Of a stretch of DNA of 64,000 bases, positions 31,360-42,400 are shown in pieces. This stretch comes from Aquatica leii (Eukaryota; Arthropoda; Insecta; Coleoptera; Lampyridae). The notes beneath the pieces are model-generated. The model searched no databases. It saw only the letters and a program-made list of their open reading frames with translations, and had not been told where the DNA came from. The first letter of the stretch is position 1. The number at the start of each line of letters is the position of its first letter. Made by a program: the position numbers and the translations under genes. Location: positions 23,945,533-24,009,532 of the forward strand of contig CM069439.1 of NCBI GenBank assembly GCA_035610365.1, read 5' to 3'.

Positions 31360-33200
31360 TATTCCAATATACAGAGTAAATCTGAACTACGCCTACAAAC
31401 TCAAGGAGTAGTTTCCTTGTGCGTTAAACCAAAATTTTTCCTTTAAAGATTTGGTCTAGTTTTGAGATATTTGCAATTAGTTTTCAAGCCGGCCTGACTA
31501 TCTAAACAAATGGAAATTGTTTGTTGATTGTAACTATATGGTAAATGATGGGTAAATTTTGTAAAATCCCTGAAACGTATTGATGCATTGCGTTAATTAT
31601 TTTCTTTAATTTTCCATCATCTACAAAATCAATTGTTAACAATATAATTAAAGCATATAGTAATGTTTATTTTATAGCATAATTACTGCTTAACAAAATA
31701 TATTTTGTGTACACGATCACGTTTATCTTCGGTTGTAACCAAAACAAGACTTCAGATAATTAAATACAAAATTCAGCTTTCTTAGAACTGAGTTCGATAA
31801 TCTCCATTTTTTATCGGATTCCTTTAGTTGATGCAAAGTGACTCGTTTAAACGTACTCGTACTTCGTAACATTTAATTCAAATTTTCTTTATTATGTACA
31901 ACTGCAGAATACAGTGACACTATTTTAATATACAGTGGGTCTAATAATTTTAAACTCCACACCACACGTAAATTGTGAGTGCGATATACTAATAGACAAT
32001 TGCTTTCCGTAAACTTTATTTTGACGTGTGTGCAAAGACTAAAAGAAACTGGAGGTGCTCTTCCAACCTACGAAAGCCGTGATCGAGAAAGGCCACCCCA
32101 TTTATTAGCCACGGAAGAACATTAAATCTTTTCAATAAAATCAAAACTTTAACAATTGGGTTTTCTTTAATGTATGTGCAGATATTGTTGAAGATCGGAC
32201 ACGAAGTAGCACTAAAGAAATAGGTCGCGCAGCTAACGTGTCCCATAATACGCTACATCGTGTTGTAAGGAATTATTCTTTGTATCCTTAGCATGTTCGT
32301 TGCTTTTGAACCGCGACTTGAGTTTTGTGAGTGCTTGCAGCAACAAGAATCTTTTAACCTTGACTTTAGTGCCAAAATATTAGCTTCAGATGAGTGTTGT
32401 TTTACAAGAAATAGAGTGTTGAATTTTCACAACACGCGTGTTTAGGATGAAGAAAACCCTCACGAAATTAAATAAAGTAACTTTTAGTAGCGGTTTTCTA
32501 TTAATGTTTGAGCGGGTATTTTGAGCAATAGTTTTATTGGACCATTTATTTTACCAGAAAAACTTACTAGTGACTTGTACTTTTACAAGAAACTTTTGCG
32601 TAAACATTTTATGACTTACCTCTTAAAGTTCGCAATGTGGTTTATGCACGATAGAACCCCTCCGCATGTAAGGTCCGTTTGCGATTTCTTACATATAATT
32701 TTTACGGGTCGTTGGATTGGAAGAAATTGCACTAGACGCTGGTCAACCCTTTAGATTTTTTTCTGTAGCTATATTAGACACAATGTGCTATTATTTACGT
32801 GAGTAACGAAAAATTTTCGACGACCTTTAGACGTTTATGTTTTATTCAATAAAGGAGGTATTATATAGTGTACTTGAGAAGAATATGCAGAATAACAACT
32901 TTATTTAACCACAGTAATTTAACTACGCGTTATACGATAACCTTATTTTGTATTTATTTTTATTTTTCGTATCAGCAAATCGCTGAGAAGAAATTTGCAC
33001 TTCTTAAAACAGTTTATTGTTATTTGTGGTGTCAACAACCTTCGAAGACTATAGGTCCGTAATTCACTATTTATTTTGCTAAATATTTTGATCTTTTCAA
33101 ATGTTTTAATGAAACTTTTACTTTGACATTTTTCTTTGTGTTTACGCTTTAATTTCACCTGCTAAAATAACAACCCTTTAATCAAATACACCCGGTATAT
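31360..33200 (+). mobile_element. Second mariner family, copy a (plus strand)
   Basis: The better-preserved copy of the family also present at 19526-21545 (minus) and 14690-15135 (minus). The left part (31360-32020) is non-coding and shared with copy b; the transposase relic is at 32020-32760; the tail ends cctttaatcaaatacacccggtatata at 33173-33199, whose reverse (tataccgggtgtatttgatt) begins like a TA-flanked mariner terminus. The corresponding tail in copy b reads ggttgtacctgattaacggg. The left terminus is not clear. Confidence 0.75.
32020..32754 (+). pseudogene. Mariner-type transposase relic (second family)
   Basis: Broken transposase related to, but clearly different from, the one at 6634-10782. 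First readable is RLKETGGALPTYESRDRERP (about 32035-32095), the loop between the two DNA-binding halves. At 32215-32290 AANVSHNTLHRVVRNYSLYP is the second helix-turn-helix and linker. At 32375-32410 the ASDE stretch matches the first catalytic Asp region (FTDE in relatives). After stops, 32521-32754 reads NSFIGPFILPEKLTSDLYFY and MWFMHDRTPPHVRSVCDFL, where MHD holds the second catalytic Asp, then GRWIGRN. The third catalytic region is missing. Inactive. Confidence 0.8.
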
Positions 33201-35100
33201 ATAATTTAAGCCGCTGTAGCTGCTTAAGCAATATCTATTTCACTTTCTATCTTTTGAGTTGCCGAGCTACCTGCCTAATTCTGCAAAACTACTCAATGCA
33301 GTACGAAATTCGATTCATCATTCAATATTGTGTTTTTAAATAAAAATTATTAGTTCTAAACTCAATTCAACGTAGTTAAAAACCGAATCAAAATTTAGAG
33401 ATACATACTTTATTAGCGTTTTAAACTGCTTTGAACGAGTTTTTTAAACGTTAATATTTTTAATCATTTCTGTAAATAAATTATGTAGGTGCCTAAAAAT
33501 GTCCACAAAAAGTGTTAAGCACAAAGCTACTTTTGCAAAATAAGAATCACTTTAACATCGACTGCTAATGCTAGAAATGCTCCTGCCTGTATCTGTGCAA
33601 TGGAACCAAAATTTCCGACGTTATTGCCAAATGTTGACAAGATTTAAAAAAACTTTGCCAATTTCTGAAAAAATAAACAAAGTTCCTGATTTACCAAAAA
33701 GTTTTTTTTCAAAAACGTAATTCCAAAACGAATAGCATTTCTTCCGCATCTTGGTGAAGAGTTACCAGTGATACCAGACACCATCCGACAATACTTAGTG
33801 AAAAGCCATCCAGGATTCTGTTGAATATAATTAACGGAAGGCAGTTTTTGAATTACCCTTATGCGAGAATTCTTACAATCAACAAAAACAATGAATTGTT
33901 TATCTCAATAATTGCAGGTTCATACAGAACCGTACTTCGATTCGTATTTTTTAACCGCTTTCAAAAACGAAGTGCTATGAACTACATAGAAATTTGGTAA
34001 ATACATTGTTTGTTTTTTTGGTATCGCACAAGAATTATATGGAAGTTATACGTATGTACATGAAAATTTGCACTATTGGGACGACGATGTACTCGTAGAA
34101 TATTGCTTAACACAATTCAGCAAACATCCTTGTACACTTTTTACACCACACCAAAGTTTGTATACCATGTTATCTAAGCCGGAATTTTGCAGACTCCATT
34201 AACGTTGGAATATATCGGTCGAAACGTGTCAAACGACTGTACCGTTAAAGTTAGTAGCCTTTATCTACCAGAACAGTGAAAAAAAAATCTAAAAGCAACA
34301 GAAATACCACTAAAAATATTTGAAACGGTGAGAAAAAAAAATTTCACCGATTGCTAAAACGAATTCTCAGAAAAAACCGTAACTGCAAAAAACTTAGAAC
34401 AAAAAGAAATATAAAAATGGGCGAAGAAATAGAGACTACGTTATCCGATATTAAGAGAAAAACAACTATCAATAAATTAAGATAATAAAATCTTTGGCTT
34501 TTACAGTTTAAATTAATTTGCTCCCTAGTAGTCTTCGACGTCATTTAGACAAAGAATATATAGTAATAATAGTAAATATTTGTCAGGTCTATAAACATTA
34601 CTTCGGATGACCGTCAAAAATCAAGACAATAAACCGCGAGTTCTACATGTAATTTGTCAGATATTTTAGAGATTATCTACGAATTGCCATTCTTATACGC
34701 TGGAGAGAACAAAACAACCATATTGAAGATTTTTGGTTTAAGACATCACAACTCAATGTCGATAAGAAACCAAAACATACTTACGAAGAGATATTCTCAG
34801 CTCAAATATCTTAACCGACAGTAAAAAAACATATTTCAGTTACTTAACTGTTAATTTACCAAAAAGGCCATGAAAGTAAAAGTACTACGGATAGTATAGC
34901 TTTGATAAAAATGAAAAGTCAACTAACCTTGATTTTATTCCATCTACGTCCATCTGCTATCCAAATCATAAACAGACTTATTTCGCAACTACATCAATAG
35001 AAACTTTTAGCACAAGCAACACCAATTAGTATTTTTTAGCCGGCCATTTATAAACTTTTTAAAGATTTTGACCGCAGTTCTTGATGATTATTCATAGATT
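33201..35100. other. Unresolved stretch, perhaps decayed coding sequence
   Basis: Several stretches read open for 40-60 codons in changing frames, for example 34023-34200 on the plus strand (IAQELYGSYTYVHENLHYWD, then CLTQFSKHPCTLFTPH) and 34665-34815 (RYFRDYLRIAILIRWREQNN). They could be a decayed gene or the N-terminal half of the repeat family that starts at 35140, but I do not recognise them and chance is possible in this composition. Confidence 0.35.
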
Positions 35101-35139
35101 AGTAAAAATAAGTATAGAAGGTTTCTGTTATATAGTGAA

Positions 35140-35765
35140 AACATTTATCCTTCCATTCTAATAGGTTATGTAGTTTCTATGATGGAAAGCTACAAAAACC
35201 TAAATATTTGGTTAGAGAACACAAACCACGAGGACTATTTGTGTAATATTTGTGCGAAGTTTTGGGTATGCAATCCAGTTACACTAAATACTATTGCATT
35301 TAATGTCTCTGGGACAGTCGCGGCAACCTTTAATAGAAAAAGAAAAGATCGTAGTACCAAGTCTGTATGTAAAACCAAGTCTTGTGATAAACTTTGTTAA
35401 AGAACTGGATTGCAAAAGTGGCGCTTTCAAAGACCATAGAGAAAAGTTCCCATAAAGAAACAAAAAAATACACTGAAATAAAGTAAATCTGTTAGACCTC
35501 ATATAAAAGAAAGAACAACTGATAAAATATTTCAAATCAAATTAAAATCGCAGGAAAAGTAGCGTCCGTGTCTATGATACAAGTTTTTACCAGTTTTTTG
35601 AGAAAGACAGGAAATTATGCCCCTTTGAGTGTACATTTTCATTTAGGCTTTGGTATAATATAGGCGACGTTACTGATTATAAGGAGCGCTTTTACCAAGA
35701 CGTTTTAGGAATAGAAAAACGATACCAGAGCAAATTAAATCCTGGAATAGCAGATACAATGTAAT
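35140..35765 (+). pseudogene. Relic of an unclassified repeat-associated protein family
   Basis: I recognise the pattern of an uncharacterised protein family found in many copies in arthropod genomes, usually without an assigned transposon class. Readable pieces in order: SENIYPSILIGYVVSMMESY then NLNIWLENTNHEDYLCNICA (35146-35255), matching the family's phrase about IPIGY..xMKESYxN; after a one-base frame change LGMQSSYTKYYCI, a stop, then CLWDSRG (family signature GYTKYxCFLCxWDSR, here with the first Cys kept); and at 35685-35765 ERFYQDVLGIEKRYQSKLNP, matching GERFHQDIxxMExRYQG. The Cys-rich signature suggests a metal-binding fold. Recalled family, not checked; function unknown. Confidence 0.6.
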
Positions 35766-36079
35766 AATTTAGTCACATTTTTAAAGTAAAAATTTGAAAT
35801 AAACATTACGCGAAAATTTTCACGAACGTTTTCTGGGTTCGAACCGTGTCATTGTTGTAACCGAAGTTGTCAATGTTTCTGTAAAAAAATTTAAAACTCG
35901 AAAAAATAACCGAAATATAACTAAGAATATCTAAAGAGTTAGTTAATCAACTTGTAAACCGAACAAGATTCTAAACTCCAAAGAAGTTTGAAAGAAATCG
36001 ATAAACTTAAAAAAGCAAACGACAACTTAACTACTACGGAGTTAGACATTTATCTGAGTAACGACTGAAAACCAAAGTA

Positions 36080-36420
36080 GAAATACTTCAAAACCGTAGT
36101 CACGATTGAAGATTTCGCGATTATCAAAAAGTTATCAAAGTTTATATTATGACCGATAGTAAAATGATGTTCTGTAACATCAGATTAAGAAATATACCGT
36201 TTCCTTATAGTACATATAGCGATCATGTTCCAAAATACGTCTGATGACGGAACGACCAGTTGCACCAATGTAGCCAAATAAGCAGGAAATTTGGTGAACA
36301 CCTTGAAATACATGTGCAGAAATAAAGAATTTTAGAGATTATAACTGCCAAAAAGTTCGTCTTAAAAGTTTCTGTTGTTAGATTTGAATAATGAAAAAGT
36401 ATCTTCTACATGACAGTCGT
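36080..36420 (-). pseudogene. Penelope-like element endonuclease (GIY-YIG) relic
   Basis: On the minus strand 36322-36235 reads GVHQISCLF then GYIGATGRSVIRRILEHDR, the Penelope-like GIY-YIG endonuclease core (usual form: Y-I-P-C-x-C-x(2)-YIGxTxRSvxtRixEH). The catalytic Arg (in RSVIRRI) is present. The line continues through YVLYGK and TEHHFTIGHNINFDNF, typical of the C-terminal half. Immediately upstream on this strand (36420-36390) CHVEDTFSLF may be the decayed YVDDTFVIW box of the Penelope RT, with the sequence between deleted. Penelope elements are distinct retroelements common in arthropods. Short relic, inactive. Confidence 0.65.
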
Positions 36421-38547
36421 CAGTTTATCTAGTTTGACGCTCACTTCAGAACAAGAATCGATACCGTCAATAGTTGTTCCTAAACGCACACCTAAAAAGG
36501 ACATTTTATATGCTGTTTAGTCTTTTATACATCTTCTTCACCACATTTCAGATCACATTCGTTTTCACCCTAACAAAATTCTTAAATCATCTAAAGTTTT
36601 TAAATTCAACATTTAGAAATCAGAAGGGTTAGTTTGAAAAATTAGAATGGCGAACGTTCAGCAGAAATACATATTATTGGTTTGCCAGACCGACAAGTGA
36701 AAAGTTTGGAACAATCCCGATCTGTTAGTTATTTTTTAAAATATACATAAGGTATATGATTGTGCTCGTTGCCTACATTGTTTCTAAAATTCATTGAAAG
36801 TCTATCGCCAAAATCGGCCAAAACAGATTATGAAAAATGCAGTCTGATCTCACGAACAAACTATGTGAATAAATAAAAAATGCTGAAAATATTTTTTGCT
36901 CTATAGTTTTAATTTACAATTAAATAACCACTTAATCATACTGATTAAGACAGCAAAAAATCTAAAGATAAGTAATCTAAAGAAGATTTGTGCATGTCAG
37001 AAATATTTATTTATTTCCTTCTCGTTTTTAAATTATGTAGAAGGAAATTAGAAATGGAATTAAATTGAGTAGAGAATAAATGTACACGCAATTATACAGT
37101 GAGGAGAATCCACCTATCTGAATTTTTTCGAATAAAATGGAATGTTTAAAAATGTTTGGTATCGTCAAAAGTAACCGCGCTTAATGATTCTACTACAGAA
37201 AGTTCCATCGTACGAACGAAACTTTTCACAAAATTAATTTCCTGTTGATGCTTGATTTTCATTGTAGAAAATTTAATACGTAATTATAGCTGGATGATAA
37301 TTAATACCGGTAAAATAATTAACAAAGATATCCAATATCCGATAACAAATATCTACAATTAAAGGATAATCAACTTTTCAGAGTTCAGTTTTCATTCCCG
37401 GTTATGTGTCAAATAAAACGATTTTATCACGTGCCGAACAGTACGAAGGGGCCATAACTAACAAAATAAAGTTCAAAGTAAAATGGTTTGTTGCTTTTTA
37501 GCGGCTACATTCACAGAAAAAAGGAGTTTAATCTTAGAATGCGTTAGATGACGTATGGCACATTTTATGACTAGCGTGATTTAGTACTATACAATATCAA
37601 ACTAGGGCAAAAAAAGCTGGAAAAATTGTGTTTGTTATTGGTTAAATCATGTTAAATGAGGGATGTTAACGTGGATAAACGACTTAACATTTACTTAAAA
37701 ATAATCATGTCAGTTTGATGCGCGGCTATTAATAAAAGCGGCGTTTGTTTTCGTGCAAACTATTTCTTAGAACAAACACATTGACTCAAAATTCTTTGAG
37801 TCAACCACGCTTTTTACTTATCATCTAAGATATAGAAACTTTGGTGCTGTGCCAGCTTTTACAAAAACTAATTTATAAATGTAAATTATCTTTCGTACAT
37901 GACTGGCTTGTTTATTTTATTTCTATATTAAAAATCAATAAACTTCCTTCTCCCGTCCGCAATTTTGTCATACTATTCCTTCCCTGACATACGCTCTCCC
38001 TTAATTGAAACGTACGTCTTTCCAAACGACCATTTCCATATCAATTTTGCAAACTTTAAATTACATTGTTATTTAGCGTACGGCTAAATTAACGGTGATG
38101 AAATATCTACAATATGTTTACGTTTAAAAATTAATGAACGTTTCGAGTGATTGATCATTGACAGGTTTTTCAGGAATTCCATTTTCTTATCTGTATAATA
38201 CGTCGTATACTATATAATATTTAAATTGGCCGCAGCCCTATTACTTAATTTTTTCAATAGCTATTCAAATCTTCGGAATGCATTGTACTTTTAGTTATTA
38301 ATCAAATGTAAAATAAGAATCATTTCATAATACAAATGTTTAAATAGCCATATTTGCATTTTTAAATAATGGCCAATTATTAATAATTGATAATACAAAA
38401 CAAAATTGTTGAAATATAAGGAATGCGTTTCTAAAAGGTATCTGAATAGTAAAAGAATTTACAGGTACATCATTTTTCTTATGTTATTATTTCCTTTATC
38501 GGTTATTCTATACGTAATTTCTTAAATACTTAAAACGTCGCTCATTC
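36421..38547. other. AT-rich stretch before the satellite array, nothing recognised
   Basis: No protein motif, repeat border or RNA gene seen on either strand. Confidence 0.4.
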
Positions 38548-39305
38548 TTCGTCAACAGATCTACTGGTTTTAATAGTAATTTAGTATATGTAAAATTTTG
38601 TTTTTGTTTTGTTTACCAAACTTTCTGTTTAAACTTTAAACACAACCCAAAGTTTGTAAACTAAGACAGTAACACAAAAAATCTATTCACTGTCCTTTCA
38701 CTATTCAAATAATCTAGCGTATTTGTACACAAACATTTTGCTGTTAGAATTTTCTGTTTATTTTAAGATATAATTGTTAAACAATCTTTACTGACATTTC
38801 AATAATTTTTTTGTTTTAGATGTGTATTTGGTGAATTATTTTCTATCCACAAACTTTATGCCACGTTTTTTGATAAGGGTCAGCAGTGTTCAAAATACAT
38901 ACCGCCTAAAAAGTTTGTTTTATTTGAAATCTAAAATATAATATTTAGTTGCTCTACTATTATTAGCAACAGATTCTTGTTTGTGAAGTAAATTAAGTTT
39001 CTTTTAATTTTACTGCAACTTTGAACTTTGATCTTAAGTGCTTTCTACTAATTATTTTGTACTCCATACATTAATAACTAAGTTTCAATCAAAAATTGAG
39101 AACAGGTCTGGCGTATTACAACAAATGCCTTAATTTTTTATTAGATACGTTTTAGAAACTTTAGACACTACTAAATAGATGTATAGATTTTTATTCAAGA
39201 TTTAAAAATAAAAAATAAAAATTCAATCATTATTTTAATATTTTTGAGTAGCGCATTAAAATTTAATCATAATTATAGAAATTCTGAGTGATCGATAAAA
39301 ATCTA

Positions 39306-39325
39306 TTCATCATTTGAATGATGAA
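39306..39325. other. Perfect short palindrome in the short satellite monomer
   Basis: ttcatcatt-tg-aatgatgaa: nine-base arms with a two-base loop. It recurs in the other short monomers (for example 40319-40338) and is broken in the third and sixth monomers by gacgtt replacing gatg. Confidence 0.7.
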
Positions 39326-39407
39326 GCGACAAATAAAAATTCAATCGTAATTTGAAAGATAAAATATATTTTATATTAAAATGATTATAAATAAAAACTT
39401 TTAGAGG

Positions 39408-39459
39408 GCCTGCCACGTGGTATGCGCAGTACACGAATTGACAGGACGAGTCCATTTTT
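39408..39459. other. GC-richer conserved box of the satellite monomer
   Basis: cctgccacgtggtatgcgca then gtacacgaattgacaggacg; the ccacgtgg core is an E-box palindrome. Equivalents in the other monomers are gtcacgtgatctgtgcagta (long type) and gttacgtgatctgtgcagtg (seventh). It is the most base-balanced part of an otherwise AT-rich repeat. A protein-binding role is speculation. Confidence 0.5.
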
Positions 39460-42400
39460 ACAAAATCTAATAGTCAATTCACGGTTGTTATTACTTTTGT
39501 TGTAGAATTTATGTTGCTTGTTAAGTTTTAAAATTTTCATTTGTGGTAAAGTGTAATTTTCATCAACAGATCTACGGGTTTTAGTAGTAATTCAGTATAT
39601 GTAAAATTTTGTTTTTGATTTGTTTACCAAAATTTCTGTTTAAATTTTAAACACAACTCAAACTTTGTAAACTAAAACAGTAATACAAAAAATCTATTCA
39701 CTGTCCTTTCACTATTCAAATAATCATGCGTATTTGTACACAAACACTTTGTTGTTAGAATTTTCTGTTTATTTTAAGATATAATTGTTAAACAATCTTT
39801 ACTGACAGTAATTTTAATAATTTTTTTGTTTAAGATGGGTATTTGTTGAATTATTTTCTATCCACAAACTTTATGTCACGTTTTTTGATAAGGGTCAGCA
39901 GAGTTCAAAATTTGTGTCCAAAAAGTTTATTTTACTTTAAATCTAAAATATAATATTTATGTGATCTACTATTATTAGCAATAGATTCTAGTTTGTGAAG
40001 TAAATTAAGTTTTTTTAAATTTTACTGCAACCTTGAGCTTTGATCTTAAGTGTTTTCTACTAATCATTTTGTACTCCATACATTAATAACTAAGTTTCAA
40101 TCAAAAATTGATAACAGATCTAGCGTATTAGAACAAATGCCATAATTTTCTATTAGATATGTTTTAGAAACTTTGGACACTACTAAATAGATGTAGTGAT
40201 TTTTATTCAAGATTTGAGAATAAAAAATAAAAATTCAATCGTTATTTTTATATTTTTGAGCAGTGTATTAAAATTTAATCATAATTATAGAAATTCTGAG
40301 TTATAAATAAAAATCTATTCATCATTTGAATGATGAAGTGACAAATAAAATTCAATCGTAATTTGAAAGATAATATATATATTTTATATTAAAATGATTA
40401 TAAATAAAAACTTTTACAGGGCCTGCCACGTGGTATGCGCAGTACACGAATTGACAAGACGAGTCCATTTTTACAAAATTTTCTGATCTAGTCATTTCAC
40501 GGTTGTTATTGCTTTTGTTGTAGAATTTATGTTGCTTGTTAAGTTTTAAAATTTTCATTTGTGGTAAAGTGTAATTTTCATCAACAGATCTACGGGTTTT
40601 AGTAGTAATTCAGTATATGTAAAATTTTGTTTTTGATTTGTTTACCAAAATTTCTGTTTAAATTTTAAACACAACTCAAACTTTGTAAACTAAAACCGTA
40701 ACACAAAAAATCTATTCACTGTCCTTTCACTATTCAAATAATCTTGCGTATTTGTACACAAACATTTTGTTGTTAGAATTTTCTGTTTATTTGAAGATAT
40801 AATTGTTAAACAATCTTTACTGACAGTAATTTCAATAATTTTTTTGTTTTAGATGTGTATTTGGTGAATTATTTTCTATCCACAAACTTTATGCCACGTT
40901 TTTTGATAAGGGTCAGCAGTGTTCAAAATGTGTGTCCAAAAAGTTTATTTTACTTTAAATCTAAAATATAATATTTATTTGATCTACTATTATTAGCAAC
41001 ATATTCTAGTTTGTGAAGTAAATTAAGTTTCTTTTCATTTTACTGCAACTTTGAGCTTTCATCTTAAGTGCTTTCTACTAATTATTTTGTACTCCATACA
41101 TTAATAACTAAGTTTCAATCAAAAATTGATAACAGGTCTGGCGTATTACAAATGCCATAATTTTCTATTCGATACGTTATCGAAACTGTGGACACTACTA
41201 AATAGATGTAGAGATTTTTATTCAAGATTTGGGAATAAAAAATAAAAATTCAATCGTTATTTTAATATTTTTGAGTAACGTATTAAAATATAATCATAAT
41301 TATAGAAGTTCTGAGTGATAAATAAAAATCTATTCATCATTTGAATGACGTTAAGTGACAAATAAAAATTCAATCGTAATTTGAAAGATAAGATACGTTT
41401 TATATTAAAATGATGATAAATAAAAATTCAATAAACATTCAAAGCATAACTCAATTGTTAAATGATATCACGTAATTTTTAAAGAACCTGTCACGTGATC
41501 TGTGCAGTACAGGAATGGACAGGACGAATCCATTCTTACAAAATGTTCTGATCTAATAGTCAATTCACGGTTGTTATTGCTTTTGTTATAGAATTTGTGT
41601 TGCTTGCTAAGTTTTAAAATCTTCATTTGTGCTAAAGAACATTTTTCATCAACATATCTACTGGTTTTAATAGTAATTCAGTATATGTAAAATTTTGTCT
41701 TTGTTTTGTTTACCAAACTTTCTGTTTAAATTTAAAACACAACCTAAACTTTGTGAACTAAGACAGTAACACAAAAAATCTATTCACTGTCCTGTCACTA
41801 TTCAAATAATCTTTCATATTTGTACACAAACATTTTGTTGTTAAAATTTTCTGTTTATTTTAAGATATAATTGTTAAACATTCTTTACGGACACTAATTT
41901 TAATAATTTTTGTGTAAGATGTGCTCAAAAGTATTTGGTGAATTATTTTCTATTTACAAACTTTATGACGTTTCTTGATGAGGGTTCAAAATACGTATAT
42001 ACTGCTCAAAAAGTTTGTTTTATTTTAAATCTAAAATGTAATATTTAGTTGCTCTACTATTATTAGCATCAGATTCTTGTTTGTGAAGTAAATTAAGTTT
42101 CTTTTAATTTTACTGGAACTTTGAACTTTGTTCTTAAGTGCTTTCTACTAATTATTTTGTACTCCATACATTAATAACTAAGTTTCAATCAAAAATTGAG
42201 AACAGGTCTGGCGTATTACAACAAATGCCTTAATTTTTTATTAGATACGTTTTAGAAACTTTGGACACTACTAAATAGATGTAGAGATTTTTATTCAAGA
42301 TTTGAAAATAAAAAATAAAAATTCAATCATTATTTTAATATTTTTGAGTAGCGCATTAAAATTTAATCATAATTATAGAAATTCTGAGTGTTAGATAAAA

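Noticed and set aside
35828..35845. tRNA-like B box (gggttcgaaccgtg).
   Set aside because: No A box, acceptor stem or anticodon arm can be drawn around it.
39408..39459. CENP-B-box-like sequence in the satellite (minus strand attcgtgtactgcgcat).
   Set aside because: Only six of nine key positions fit the NTTCGNNNNANNCGGGN pattern, and the long monomers fit worse.
40352..40558. Short protein encoded on the minus strand of satellite monomers (also 45645-45839).
   Set aside because: The frame is not kept between monomers: the first and fourth have indels that change it.
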